Part shown: in pieces, positions 1 through 12,700 of the stretch
Position numbering within the stretch: position 1 is the first letter of the stretch
Layout of the letters: each line of letters begins with the position of its first letter
Assembly (NCBI GenBank): GCA_000151295.1
Contig: GG745347.1
Location: 288,075-352,074, forward strand
Origin: Allomyces macrogynus ATCC 38327
Taxonomy: Eukaryota; Blastocladiomycota; Blastocladiomycetes; Blastocladiales; Blastocladiaceae
Direction of reading: 5' to 3'
Length of the DNA: 64,000 nt
Position numbers and translations under genes: made by a program
Notes under the pieces: generated by a model
What the model saw: only the letters and a program-made list of their open reading frames with translations
The model's database searches: none
Told to the model about the DNA's origin: nothing

Positions 1-1312
1 GGCGCAGCGTCGGCGTGCGTTTCACGTCTGGTGACGCGAACGCGACGGGGCCCGTCACAGGGGTGGCGACGCGCGGAATGGCGAGAGGGGCCGTAGAGGT
101 AGTGGGGGCGCGGTGCAGCAGGTGTGGCAGCGAGTGGCTGCGGGTTGTGCGGGACAGCAGCGACCGCGCGACGAGGTGCGCGGTGGAGACGTGCGGCGCG
201 GATGTGCGGCGGCGGAGGTCGGCGAGGGGGATGTCTTCGTCGTCGTCGTCGTCGGTTAGGTCGTCGTTGGCCGGATAGAGCGGGAAACCGTGGTCATTAT
301 CAGCGCTGCTCGTCATTGACACGCCGCTGTCGCTGGGCCGGCGCGTCGGCGTGAACGAGCGGGACGTGCGGGACCGCAGGCGCCGGCTTGTGCGTTTGCC
401 GGCCGATTCAGGCGGCAGCATGGTCAGGCCCTCGTCCTCGAAGTCGTCGTCGACCCATGGGTCGATGGTGCTTGACGGAAAGAGAGCCTCGTGAACGCGC
501 TCCTCGACCACCGGGTTGGCAGGCCCGTATGCTGGCGTTTCTGAACAGAAAGCAGACCATGACGAGAGTCAGCAGCGTGACACTGGACGGGGATCACCCG
601 GGAGCCTGTTACGAACCATGGTCGAGGCTAGCCTCCTCGTACCCCGGAAGCCGCGGCAAAATCGCGTGAACGTCGGCTGACGACATGACGAGCAGCTCGT
701 CGAGCGCCTTCATGAACCGGTCGAGGCGGCGCTCCGTGAGGACAGGCTCCCAACTTGCCTCCTTGACGGCACGGTCACCGTCGCAGGTTTCGCGAAACCC
801 GTGGGTGGACGTGCTCGTAGACTCGGTGCTAGTAGACAAGTCGCTCTGCTCATCGTCCGAGTCTGAGTCAAACTGAAGAAAACCGCGACATTCAAATGAG
901 ACTACTGCGAATCCGCCTGCGCCCAGCAAATCCACCCACAACGCACCCCAGACGACACGAGCGACTGCCGCCGTTGCCAACGAAGAGACTCAGTGGACGA
1001 TGGGATTCCTGCAGCGGACGGCAACAGGATGGAATGTGCACGGTGCCTCGCACGCGCCATGACAATCGCGTCGGCGAGACTCGACTGGGGCCGTGGCGGA
1101 ACCGAGGGACGTCGCGGGTACTGGTTGGAGAGGGCGGGCATAGGCATGGTGGCGCTTGGAGGAGGGGGTAGTGGTCGGTGCGCGAGACTCGGGGCCGAGT
1201 AGCTGCGCGAGCGGAGGATGGGGAGGTTGTCGTCGTCGTCGGCGGGCAAGGTCGCGGTGGTTGAAGCCTGAATCATCGGCATCATGGGGGGCCACGGATC
1301 GCAGGTGGCCAT
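1..1312 (-). CDS. Unknown Ser/Asp-rich protein, 3' end outside window
   Basis: Three exons read on the minus strand: 1312-947, 872-617 and 540 to the window edge, so the C-terminus is missing. The introns (946-873, donor GTGCGT; 616-541, donor GTTCGT) keep the frame. The ATG at 1312 is the first in frame. The N-terminus is rich in Pro, Met and Ser, then comes an acidic DSDSDDE stretch. A probable helical segment (RLDRFMKALDELLVM) follows, then DPWVDDDFEDEG and a basic Ser/Arg tract. No domain was recognised. The charge pattern suggests a disordered regulatory or nuclear protein, which is inference. Exon structure is better supported than function. Confidence 0.6.
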
Positions 1313-1918
1313 ATTGGTGCTTGTTCGATCGGGAATGTCGGTTCGAGGTCAGTTCCGCCCGGTCGGGGAGGGTGCTGCGGATATTTGAAGTCGACCACCA
1401 TCCAGAGGTTTGGAACGAACCATGTTCAAAGCCGTGAACAACTGCATCTATATTATTCGCGCGTGGGCTCATGACTGGCGACAAGGGTAGTATTGTTCGA
1501 GCAATGGGGCGTGGGGTCGAGTCCATTCCGCAGATCGGTGCGTGCTGATGCTGCCGAGGTTGAAAAGGTGGTGTTGCCAAGATCGCATCATTTCATGTTG
1601 CATGTGCCACCGAAAACCATGAGCATGAGCATGAGCGCGGGCGCGTGTGCGGCGGCCATGAGCGACAACGGCACGGGCGAGGCGCGGCGTGGCGGTGGTC
1701 GGTGGCCAGTGGAACTGAACGTCTCGCAGCTCTCGTCCAGTGCCGCACGCGACTTGCACGTGCCGCAACGCGTCAACGACCTGGCCAGCTCCTGCTTCGT
1801 TCTTCTCCGCGACCTGCCGTGCTGGTCGCGCTGCTCGGACCTCCAGCAACCACCACCAACCACCACCAACCATCAACTTGCTGCAAGCACCCGCGCGACC
1901 TGCACGATCACAGAAACC
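1313..1918. other. Intergenic region between divergent genes
   Basis: Shared 5' region of the unknown minus-strand gene and Ump1. The short CCACCAACC-type run near 1849-1870 is low complexity. I see no supported gene or clear TATA element. Confidence 0.4.
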
Positions 1919-2676
1919 ATGGTTCGATCCGGTCACGACGAGCTGCCGCGGCCACACGCGTCCATTGCGACTCATCTGCAAGCACCGGCTGACGCGCCGA
2001 CGCCGCCAATCACCACTCGATCCCTAGTCGTCCACGCAACACTCTCTCCGCCTCGTGCCCGGCTCCTCGGCGACCGACGGCACGCACGCGCTGCCCAACT
2101 CGCACGCCGAGTACGGCGTCGTCGACACGCTCCGTTACGGCCTGGCCTCGGTCAAGCAGCAAGTCTCGGCGCACCACCCACTCGAGCGCGTGCTTGCGCA
2201 GGTATGACGCGTTGCGCAGCCGTGGATCTGTTTTGCATTAGTGTTCTGATGCATTGTGGTCCAATTTTTAGGCCGAGGATCTCCAGTTCCAGCGGACCCT
2301 CGCTCTGCAGCGCACCGTCTACGGCCTGCACGCGCCGCTGCGGCTGCAAAAGGAGCGCACGCTGGTGAACCTGGTTCGTAGCGACCGGCACATTGTCGCG
2401 ATCCGCGCTGCTGAAAGCTGACTGACTGACTCGCGCCATCTCGGCAGAAACCCGCGATCCCAGGCATGCCGTCGCGCAACCTCGCGCTCGAGGTGCTCTC
2501 CGGCAAGGACGAGACGCTTGACGTGGAGGACTTCCTTGGTGGTACGTTGCTTTGGTCTGATTCGCGCCGCGGTGGATTGGAACTGATGAATTCAGTCCGC
2601 GTCGTTAGCCCAGGACAACGTCGAGGACATCGACTTCCACGCTGCCATGGAGCGCAAGCTCGGCATCCAGCTGTAA
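1919..2676 (+). CDS. UMP1: Proteasome maturation factor Ump1/POMP
   Basis: Ump1/POMP is the chaperone that holds half-proteasomes together during 20S core assembly and is degraded as the first substrate. Secure exons are about 2028-2201, 2272-2373, 2448-2541 and 2609-2676 (TAA at 2674). Phases agree (0, 0, 1), with donors GTATGA, GTTCGT and GTACGT. Family marks are DTLRYGLASVKQQ with HPLE, the YGLHAPLRLQKER block, the LEVLSGKDETLDVEDFL core, and the ending AAMERKLGIQL. A stop at 2025-2027 in the reading frame means the first exon lies upstream through the acceptor at 2026-2027. The ATG at 1919 is only a candidate start. Identification is firm; the 5' end is not. Confidence 0.88.
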
Positions 2677-3304
2677 TCGGGCGCGTGCCGTGTGCCTGGC
2701 GCCAGGACTCGGGTGTGGATTGGGCCGTCGGGTCCAGTTCGATGTGTATAAAGCAATTTTCCGTTCGATCGCTTGACCGGGCTAGAGCCGGTTCTGTTGA
2801 CAGATGGTTCCCCATTGGGCACCTCGACACACTCCATCCAACGTTGTTGCACGACGCGGCTGTGCGCCGGTCACTGTGCAAGGTCGCTCCGGCCTGCTCT
2901 CAGCCTTGCCGAGGATGTAAGGTCGCAACGCGGTGGACGGCCATGCCGACCAGCACACGCCGAGCGCAACATCTCTTCGTGCCCGGGTTCAGTTTGTTGC
3001 AATCGCCGCCGTCTTGCGAGTTGCGACCAGGACCCACAGACAGAAGTGCTAAGAAGCGCAGCCCCACCCATCTGACCTGCCCTGTCATCTGAGAGCTTGA
3101 AATTGCAGCGGACGACGACCGAGCTTACGCGAAATTGGAGAAAACGCTTGCCTTTTATAAGCACCCTGGAAGCGAAGAGGGAAAACCAGAAATGAGGAAA
3201 AGAATATACACGCCGACATGCCCCACCGTGGGGGTCGGAACCAAATCACGTCCAAGCGAAAAGAAAAGAGGTAATGGAATGAACAACGCCAACCGAAAAA
3301 CCCA
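2677..3304. other. Convergent 3' intergenic region
   Basis: Lies between the 3' ends of Ump1 and homocitrate synthase. No conserved reading frame is visible; it probably holds both 3' UTRs. Confidence 0.4.
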
Positions 3305-4742
3305 TCAAACCTCGACCGATGCCGCCACCGCGACCGGTGCTGGGCTTGGCACCGCGACCGGGACAACCTTGGTGGTCACGGCCACGGGCGCCATCGGCGC
3401 CACCTCATTCCTTGCCGGCGCGGGCGTCTTCTTCTCGGCCGCGTCGTTGGCGAGGAACGCGCGAATCAGCGCATCCACCTGTGCCGGCGACTGAGCCCCA
3501 TTCCTGTCGGCCTCGGCCTTGATCGCCGCTGTCATCCGCTTGGCCAACGCATCATCGCAATCTGCAAACCCGAGCTGCACGACGCGCGCCTTGACCGCGT
3601 TCCAGCCCGTCAGCCGGTGGCCAATCGCGACCGTGCGCTCGACACCGAAGTCCTCGGGCCTCAAAATCTCGTACGTCGACGGGTTATTGAGAATGGCTTT
3701 GGCGTGGATGCCGGCCTTGTGCGTGAACGCCGACGAACCGGTAATGAAGTTGTTGAACGGCACGTCGATCCCGACCGCGTCCGCGACCAATTGGTCGAGC
3801 GCCGGCAACGTGCGCAATGCGTACTTATTCGAAACGTGGTCGCGCGCCGCCGTGTAGAGCCGCGCCATGAGCCCGCCGAGCGGCGTGATCCCGTTGCGCT
3901 CGCCGATGCCGAGCACGCACGTGTCGATGTGCGTCGCGCCGGCCTCGAGCGCCGCGTAGGCATTCGCGATCGCGCACCCAGTGTCGTTGTGGAAATGCGT
4001 CTCGATATCGCACGACACGACGCCGCGCAGCGTGCGCACCAGGTCGTAGACTTGCCGCGGGTCGGCGCACCCGACCGTGTCGGCAATCCCGACGCGGTGC
4101 ACGCCGAGCTGGTCGACGGCACGGTAGAGCGTGAGCAGGTCGACCAAGTCCGTGCGGAACGAGTCTTCCGATGAGAACCGCACTTCCACATTGTGCGATT
4201 GCAGGAACCGAATCACTTCGCCGGCCGCCTTGACAATGTAGGCCATGTCCTTGCCGTGCGAGAACTCGCGCAAGTAACTCGACGTGCCCATGACCACGTT
4301 CACGCCGCGCACGCCCGTCTGGACCGCAATGCGCGCGTCGTCCATGTGGCACCGAATGTGCGTCAGGACCTTGGCACGCAGACCGAGGTTGGCAATGAGC
4401 TCGCAGTCGCGCCGCGATTGCTCGGACGCCGCGGGCGACGTCAGCTCAATGTACTCGACACCGAACGCATCGAGCGCGCGCGCGATGGCCACCTTGGTCG
4501 CGGTATCGAAATGCGCCGTGGCAAATTGCTCGCCCTCTATGATCAATGGACGTGGAGAGCGTCAGCTGCAAGTCGGACGCGCGCGAGTGAAATCAAAGTG
4601 GGAAAAGCGTACCCCGCAGTGTCGTGTCGATAATGGAAAAGTTGCGCACGCGCGAAAACGAGTCGATGGGCCTGAGCAGCTGGGCAATGGCGGGGGCCGA
4701 GGTCGGCGACGGCATGGGCGAGGACGTCGGTTGTGGGGTCAT
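3305..4742 (-). CDS. LYS20/LYS21-like: Homocitrate synthase
   Basis: Catalyses condensation of acetyl-CoA with 2-oxoglutarate, the first step of the fungal aminoadipate lysine pathway. Two exons, 4742-4613 and 4536-3305, give 453 residues. The intron (donor GTACGC at 4612, acceptor at 4537) splits the DTTLREGEQF motif, which fixes the junction. HMGL-like TIM-barrel marks are the DxTLREGEQ strand, [10 protein letters not shown], the RFSSEDSFR segment, the metal-binding [14 protein letters not shown] (HxH) and [31 protein letters not shown] follows in the C-terminal region. The last 40 residues are an Ala/Pro/Val tail longer than in yeast. There is no clear mitochondrial presequence. A TATA-like element lies upstream. 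Confidence 0.95.
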
Positions 4743-5852
4743 GATGGTTGATGGCGGAGAGTGGAGAGTGGAGAGTGGAGAGTGGAGAACGCGGGCGGGG
4801 TCCTTGGGTCGGTGAGGGAGAGCGGGCAGACAGGTGAGCGCGGGGAAGGTGTGTTGGTGGGTTGGTTGGTGGAGAGCACTTGACGGTGGGGTCGGCGGTC
4901 TTATATAGCAGCGCTTGAGCAACGTCGTGGGTCCTCGCCGTCGGCCGTCGGCCCTTGCGCGTCGTCGATGTCGCCGCGCGCGCGTGCGAGCGTGACGAAG
5001 GGGCCGATAGGTGCGGCCTTGATGCGATGGAAATCAAGGGCCAGACAGCGTGTCAAGGCCGGATGTGCGTGTCGGGAGTCTTCCTTGGCTGCGCCAGCCA
5101 ACGCACTGATGATGGGCCGCCCATCTCTGATCGCTCCATTTTTGCCTGTTCTTTTTTGTCAACCACCCACCCACACGCCGCGCGCACAACCAACGCCTCG
5201 CTCATCACAGCACTGGCACCGCTTCTGCCTCTTCTCTCCACCGGTTGGCGTGCGCAGAGCGCTTCGGCAGCCTTGTTCTTGCTCGCCGACCACACAACAC
5301 GCGAGCCGTGGACCGTCCTCACCGACAACGACCTGGCCGCTCGGCCGGGAGGAGCGACCGTTCGCGGCACCCTGCTCTCCTCTTGGTTCACAGCAACGAC
5401 GACGCTTGCGCGTCCCTGGCCGACCGAGCTCCATCGCGCACGTTTTCGGCGGTGTCCTCATACCAGGGACCGGGCCGCGTCATGGTGTCCGACGCCCCCA
5501 GGCGCCCATGACAGCGCAGCTCAACGGCCTCGTCGCTGGCGAGCTCAGCTGTATGTCTTGTTCTTGCGCGCGGTCGTGCAGCGTGCTGGGCATCCATGGT
5601 TTGGTTGGTGGACATGGTGGGAGGCAAACGGCGTGTGAAAGGCGTTCATCTTGATCAGACCGTCACGATCACGTGTGGCCAAAGATGATGGGATGTGCAC
5701 AGGCGACGCTGGAGATCGCTGCGACAGGGCTGGCAGGCGGATGGCGCACACACGCGTGCGCCTGCGTCGGCGCCGCGTCGACTCACTCGTCGAGATCTTG
5801 CGCTCAAGATGGTCCGCGACTTGACCGACCATTCGGCCGGCCGCACTAAATC
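4743..5852. other. Divergent intergenic region, about 1.1 kb
   Basis: Contains the homocitrate synthase promoter, with GA-rich repeats (AGAGTGG units near 4757-4785). The next 900 bases have only frames without protein-like composition. I see no gene. Confidence 0.4.
4901..4907 (-). promoter_or_regulatory. TATA-like element of homocitrate synthase
   Basis: The minus strand reads TATATAA about 160 bases upstream of the homocitrate synthase ATG. It is AT-rich within a GC-rich flank and at a distance plausible for a fungal core promoter with a leader. Confidence 0.45.
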
Positions 5853-6650
5853 ATGATCGCAGCCACCAACGAAGACAGCGGCACCAGCAGGACGACGGCC
5901 ACCGGCACCCAACTGACGCGCGGGTCAGCGCTCATCGCCTACCTTGCGGTGCCCGTCGACGACGTGTTCCAGGGCCACGCCGTGCACTTTTCTGACGACA
6001 GGGACCCAACACCGAGTGCTGCATGGACGCTCGTCGGCACGCGCGCCACAGCGCCGCCGACTCTCCACTAGTGCTGCCGCCCGGCGCGTGCGCACGGACC
6101 CAGGCCGCAGCACGACCACGACCACGATCACTCTGGTTCTGACACCGTGGACGGAAGCGACACCGACGCCGACGCCGACGACGGCTGGGCCGTGCCGCGG
6201 TTCTACGACCTGGTCCTGAGCGACGCGCAATCGCGCATGTGCCGCGTCCAGAACGTCGTGAAGCGTGCCGGCGATAATCTGCGCCTCGAGTCCGAGTACC
6301 CAGACCTCGTCTTGGCCGGGGCGCACCAATTGCCGACTGCGCGCGCGACCAATGTGGGGCCGACGGCGGGTTATTTTACGTTCACGACCACAACGCTCCA
6401 CGCCGGGTTGGACGAGACGCGGCCGCTCTTGGAACGGTACTTTCCACGGCTGTTCGCGCTTGTGCGGGATGCCGATATCGACAATGCGCCGGACGTCGTC
6501 GTGTGCCGTGGGGTACTGGTCACGGACGCGCCTGCCGTGCTTGCCGCGTACTATGGCGACGCGGCGCCCATCAAGGAGCCGAGCAGGCTAGCGCGCGCTA
6601 TAGCAGAGTGCCAGGGTGACCGGGTCGAGTGGAGTGATGAGGACGAATAA
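5853..6650 (+). CDS. Unknown acidic protein, 5' structure uncertain
   Basis: The solid part is the frame from about 6111 to the TAA at 6648. It has an acidic HDHDHDHSGSDT/DGSDTDADADDG leader, then a compact domain running from VPRFYDLVLSDAQSRMCRV through YFTFTTTTLHAGLDETR and PRLFALVRDADID to VVVCRGVLVTDAPA, ending EWSDEDE. The ATG at 5853 opens the same frame but meets a TAG at 6069-6071. An intron between about 5950 and 6110 is therefore likely; several phase-0 GT/AG pairs fit and none is a strong site. I do not recognise the family. Confidence 0.5.
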
Positions 6651-7112
6651 AGCGTTTCCATTGCGACCGATGGCGCCGCTGTCAGACCCAGCAGCACGAT
6701 CATTCATTGGCACAACGCATCACGCCCCCTACAAAATCCACCTTTCCGGAGTCTCTCCAACCGGGTCAGGCCAACGTTATTGTGTGCCGAAGGGGCTTGA
6801 ACGCGCCCGCTGTGATTGTCGCGATACAGTGACCAGCCGCCGCGCGCAGACCACCCTAGCACTCAAAGATTCACGGGCAACCTTCAATGGCGCGCTGGCG
6901 ACGGCACGGTGTGGCAGCAAACCAGCGTGGCCAGGTCGAATGAATAGAGAGCGTGAGACAAGAAATCAGTCCCAAAACGATCATACATTTGCGCAACCCC
7001 CGTGTTGCTCCGTGCCATTCGCGTCCCCAATCCCGTCCAAGTCCACCCGCCCGTCATCTCTAAAGCCTTACCAGTCGCCCGCTCCACCCACTCCACTCGC
7101 TGCCCTGCGCCG
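6651..7112. other. Convergent 3' intergenic region
   Basis: Lies between the unknown acidic gene and the 3' end of the TmcB-like gene. No supported feature. Confidence 0.35.
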
Positions 7113-10100
7113 TCAGGACCTGAGATACCTTTGGATCGACTCGACATTGTTGATCACCTCGATCGGGATCAAAAACAGCATCACGTGCGTGCGCATTGCC
7201 GACGTGCCGAGCTGCGTGATGTGTGCGCGGTAGTAGAGCACGTAGAGCCCGACGAGCAAGACGGCGTAAATGATGGTCAGCACGAGGTACACGAGATAAA
7301 ATTGATTCAGCGATTGCGTCGACTGCGTCACGTATTGCTGCGACATGGCCTCGAATGCCGCCGGCAGGTAGACGTAGTCGAGCGCCCAGAGCGTGCTGAA
7401 CGGTGGAGAAGTGACCACGTCGATCGTTGTGATCCCGCCGGATTGCAGTAGCACGAGTGCCTGGTCGACGAGCGCGCGGTATTCTCTAAAATGGTTGTCA
7501 AGGTGGGGGTGGGATCAGCAATCAGTGCCGAGTAGCGGTTGTCAGAGAATCATGACGGACCGGAAGACGGTGTGCAAGCCGTTCTTCATGACGCCCTGGT
7601 TGAACGTGGTGCAATCTGCTGGCGAACCCGACGTGCTATCCCCCCCAATCAAGAGTCAGTTCCGTATCCCACCACGTTCGCCCACCCAGAAACAATAGAA
7701 CACGTACCAAGCCGACGTCAAAAACAGCGACGAGATGGCCGACAGCGAGAACCCGGCAAACCCGTCCAATCCAAGCTCGTTGCTGCCATACATGAGCCCC
7801 TGGTCCAGCGCCGTCAACTGCGCTGACAGCGCCGCGACTTTTGCCGTGCACTCGGCCGCCGACTGGTAGACGGTGACCCCCGTGCTCGCATTCGTGGGTA
7901 CCGCCGCCTCGCGCAGGTAAAACGTGAGCTGCCTTGACAGGTACGGCAATCGCGTACTCCACTTGACCTCGTACCCTCTCGACAGCGCCGTGCGCTGGAA
8001 CGAGTAGGCCATGAGCGACGCGGCCAGGAAATACGCCATGGTCAAGACAAACAGCATCGAGTACTTGCGGTTGCACGCGCGCTTCAAGCTACTCGCCAGT
8101 TCATGCAATGCTTGCACCCACGCCTGTGCGATCCCATGGCACGTTTCCGCACACGACCGTCTCGCCCGTCCACCGGCACCACCGCCACGCGACGTCGCCG
8201 CCGCACGCGCACCGGCCTCGGCGTCCCCCGTGCTCTGCCGCGGCGCCAAGAACATGAGCGACTCGTTCCCCGCCGCGGCGCCAGAGGCCGCCGAGACGAG
8301 CCGGTCGGTCACGTCGAGCCCCGGCTTGCCCAAATCGCGGAACGACCCGCCGCCGGGCGGCGGGTTCACGGCGGTTATGGGCGACTCGGCACGGAACGGC
8401 ATGTCGCCCGCGTCCTGCTCCGTGTCCCCCGTGAGTTTCTCGAACCGCCGCTGCCACTGCTCGTGGATCGCGCGCACGACGTGCCGCGGAATCGCGCGAA
8501 ACATGTACAGAAAGTGGTCCTTTTCGCGCTGAATTGCGCCGTAGACGGGCCGGATCAGCAGTAGGACCGTGACCACGTACAGGACGACAGGCAGGACCGA
8601 GACGATCACTTCGAGCCGCAACGACGCCGAGATTTGCTCGAAATCGGCATTAAACCCGTCCGTGTGCTGCACGAATGCTGCGGGGACCGCCGTGGGGGCA
8701 TTGTCCATGAGCAAGTCGACGAATCGTCGCAGTGGTGCGCCTGCGCTCGCAATGATCTGCTCGGCCGTCGACTCGAGCGCGTTCGCCGCGTCCAAGAGGC
8801 CGACGGGCGTCGTCTTGATTCCCGTCGCGAGCCGCGTCACGAGATCCACGGTGATCCCGCCGGCAAAGTACTGCGCGTAGTAGTCGGCCGCCGGTAACAA
8901 GGCCGCCAACTCGGTCGCGATTTCCGCAACCGATGTGGCGCGTGCGGCAATATCGTGGCGTGCCCACGCGACCGCCGTCGTATTCGCGAGCCCGGACGCG
9001 GCGAGGTCGAGTGTGCGCACGCCGTAGGCCAGACTCACGGCGTCGAGCGCGACCGCGTGCTCAAGCGTGATTTGCTGCAGCCGGGTCTGGTACGCGCGGT
9101 AAAGGCTCGTCGTCGTCCAATACGACCGCACAGCGAGCGCAATCAACAGCGCCATGATGGCCAAGAACGAGTACCGCAGCCACCGTAACCGGTTCGAGAT
9201 GGCCACATTCTTGCGCACCAAAACGTTCTTGACGTGGTCGGGGCTCTGCGCGCCGCCGCCGCCCATCGACGACGCCTTGGACCGCGCGTCCGATGCGCCG
9301 CGCCTAGTAACGCCGCCGCCCCCACCGCCCGACTGCGACTCGGTATCCGACATGCCGTCGTTCGCACCTCGAAGCGCCATGGACCGCCGGCGCCGCGGCG
9401 CAGTCCCGACCCCCGGCACTTTCGAATCAAACTCGGCCTCGTCCATGAACCCCATCGGCATATCCTTGCGCTGCGACAAGGCCGTGGACTGGCCCGAATT
9501 AGTGCGCCGTAACGACCGCGACGACGTGAGGGGACTGTCGTCGGACATATCGTTCAGCGCCGCGCGCGACCGCGTAATTATCGGCGGCGGCCCCATCGCG
9601 TCGTCGGCGTCGGGCTTGAACACGAGCACGGCCGCCATGGTCATGCGCACCGATGCCGACGCGTCGGGCGCCGGAATATCCGCGTGCGAGATCTGCACCT
9701 CGGCGTTCATTTTGTAGCCGGGCTTGCCCGGCGGCACACCCTTCTTGGTCGTGAAGGACACGACCGCGCCAGCGCGGCTGAAGTACTGTTCCTTCATTTC
9801 GGCGTACCGCGGCAGGATTTCGGAGACGTGCATCGGCGGGTGCGTCGACGTGCCGTCGGTGCTCGTCGAGGTCGCGCCCGTGAGCACGCGCGGTGGGGGC
9901 GTGACGCCGAACCATTGCGTGATCCCGGGACTGAACCCGGTCACTTCCTCGCGGCCGTTCATGAGAATGTAGTCTTCGGCGGTCGGCGGGAGCACGCGCA
10001 TCACGCCGAGGAATCCGGCGGATCGGTTCTTTTGCGCGACTTGCTTGACCATGCTAAGTGGGGGGAAGGGGCGGCAGGGCGTGAGGTACGGTCGCATTGC

Positions 10101-12700
10101 ATCGAGACAGCGGTCAGAGGACGCGGACGTACAGCATGACGGGCAGCAGGTACCCTTGCTTGGTCACGCACAGCACCTTGCGCGTGCGCTCGACGATCTT
10201 GCTGAACCCGGTCTAGTCCCACGACAATATCAATGTCAGCGTTGTGTTCGCCCACACACCATAGCGCGCGCAATGCACCGCAACCCAACCGTACCTCGAG
10301 GTACCGCAACAAGTACTCGTCATGCGGCGTCGCAAACGGTTCCGGGATAATTGACGCGATATTGCGTCCCATCAACTCGGTCTTCTTGTACCCAAGCGTT
10401 TTCAGCGCCAAGTTATTGACCTGCACGATCTGGCCAATCGATTCCGGCACGCCCGAGATCGTGAGCACCATATTGTCCTCGGAGAACAAGTCGAGGTCCA
10501 AACTGTCCTCGCCGTCGCCGTTGCCGTCGCCGTCGTCGTCGTCGTCGAGATCGTCGGCGCGTTCCTGCAACTCGCGCCCGAGCTTCACGTCGTTGAGCAC
10601 TTCAATCAAAAAGTTGGCGTAGACGCGCAGGACTTGCGGCGAGTTCGGGTTGAGCTTGAGCACGCGCACGTAGTTGTCTTGCGTGATGGTGATTTCGTTG
10701 GAAATCGCGGCGGCCAGCTTGTGCAGCCGGGCAATGTCGACAGACTTGCGCAAGAGCTCGGCCCAGAACCGCGTCTGGTTGAGCGTCACGCGCCGCTCGT
10801 ACCGCGTCGCGAGACTGAGGAACTGCTCGTAGGCGATGAAATTGATTGCGTCTGGTGGTCGGGGGGATGATGTCAGCGACCTGCGCGCCGCGTGTGGGCA
10901 ACCAACAAACGTACCGCCGGCAAAGTTCTCCGACAGCAGCTTGCGCCGGCGAAACACCAGAAACTGGACGTCAAAACTCGTGCTCTTCGACTCGACGCGT
11001 GCGTAATTGGTGAGCGCCATGTGCCGGTTGCGCAGAAACAGCAGGTAAAACTCGGCCCAGAACAAGTGCAGCAACGCCGAATCCGGCATGCGCTTGACCG
11101 CGTCCGTATACATGACGGAAATATCCTTGACACGGTTGAACAGCGACAGGTCTGTCAATGGCTGGTCGGACAATTCCATGTCCTGCATCTTGAACAGCAG
11201 GCCCTTTTCCGCCAAGTGGAACCGCGTCTTGAGTTCGATTGAGAGGGAGTCGGACAGCTGCGAAATGTCAACCGCGAGCAGCCACCGGCGGCGCCAGAAC
11301 TGCGCGGCCGCCACGAGCGCCACGACGATCGGGACGGTGAGAAAGTAGAGAATGCCGAGTTCTTCGTTCGGCCGGATTTGCAGGTAGAGCAGACACCAGC
11401 ACGCGTAGGACCAGGCCGCCATGAGACAGGTTTGCAGCAGCGAGTACTTGAACTGGTAGTAGGGCGGGAACCACGCAAACAGGCCCGTGATCACCGTCGA
11501 GAGCACGACCAATGATCCGACCAGCAGCCACGTCTGCCAGGGCAAGAGCGGATGCTGGTGCGCCTCCTCCTCGGAACTGCGCTTGAAGGCTGTGAACAGG
11601 ATCGTTAGGTAGGTGCGAATCAGCAGGTGCGCCACGTCAATGCGCGCGTGCGGCCGCGACAGCACGTCCTTGCCACCGGGCTCTTGCTCGAAGAAGGTGG
11701 CCGTCACCATGAACGTGAGCATCATGAATAGGGCGCCGAGCACGATCGCCGAGACCGAGACCTAGGGAAGGATGCTGAGTGAGTCAAGATCGACAGCCGC
11801 GGCGGTGGCATCACACGGCGAGAATCACGGACCACGAGCGCCGACCCGCTCCAGCACGAAATGACGGTGCCGGCATCGTCTTTGCAGATGATGAGCATTT
11901 TGGTGAACGAGTTGAGGATGGGAATGTAAAAGACGGTGCAGCACAGGTTGAGGACACTGCGCAACGTGCGCAACGTCCAGAGCCACCTAAATTGAAGCGA
12001 TCTCGGTCAGTCAAATGGCTCACGTTCGAGCGCATTGGCCGAGGAAACGCACCTGATGTGCCCGCGGTAAAACGAGAACCCGACGTAGAGCGCATTTGCA
12101 AAGACGACGCCGAGCAACGACGCGAACAAGGTGAAGGCCATGTGGTGCTGCGTAGCGAGGATCTGCTCCTCGAACGTCCAGATTTCGAGAAACTGCACAA
12201 ACCACTCGGCGTTGGGCCACTTGAACCCGACGTGCACGTTGAACGGGAAGTTGAAGATCTGGCCGTTGCAGGGGACGACGATCATGAGCTGTCGATCCTG
12301 GTGAACGTCACGAGAAATCAGCGCCTACCTGTAACACGTCAACGACCATGAGCAGCACGACCATGAACGGCGGCACGCGTGATTCCTTGATGATCACAAA
12401 CAGCATGCCAAACAGGCCGTTCTTGAGCGAGAGCAAGACTTCCTCGAGCGTGAGTTCCTGAGGCTCGCCGGCATCGCTTGAAAAGTCCTCCTCTTCCTGG
12501 TCCATGCCGCCGTTCGGGGTTGCGGGTACGCCCGGCGTGATGTACGGGTTGGCCGACGATGCCGATGCGATCCCGGTGTTTGACCCGGCACCGGGTCCAG
12601 CGCCGCCGGGAGAGACGGGAAGTGGCGGCTGCATCGACGAAGGGCCATAAGCGTAGTTGGCCGAGGGAGCCTCGGTGAGCTGCAGGGTAATGGGCGCCAT
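7113..12700 (-). CDS. TmcB/TmcC-like multi-pass membrane protein with TPR-type and PAS domains
   Basis: Nine exons: 12700-12329, 12258-12053, 11986-11833, 11761-10915, 10851-10295, 10212-10133, 10053-7708, 7635-7561, 7485-7113. All phases close, giving 1669 residues. Order: low-complexity N-terminus; six or so membrane segments; a helical TPR-like block (FAGG/AINFIAYEQFLSL, NSPQVLRVYANFLIEVLND); an acidic linker; and a PAS domain with VNNLALKTLGYKKTELMGRNI. Then follow a long Ser/Gly-rich loop, four further membrane helices and a C-terminal two-helix unit. This matches the TmcB/TmcC family known from amoebae and zoosporic fungi, thought to be sensory membrane proteins. Several junctions use donor GTNCGT. 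For the first intron I chose 12328-12259 (70 nt) over a 31-nt alternative because it yields VLQIFNFPF. Confidence 0.85.

Noticed and set aside
1493..2368. 291-codon plus-strand frame
   Set aside because: It overlaps two Ump1 exons in another frame and has no conserved block; Ump1 exons explain this DNA.
12298..12328. 31-nt intron in the TmcB-like gene
   Set aside because: Too short for this genome. The acceptor at 12259 gives a 70-nt intron and a better family match.
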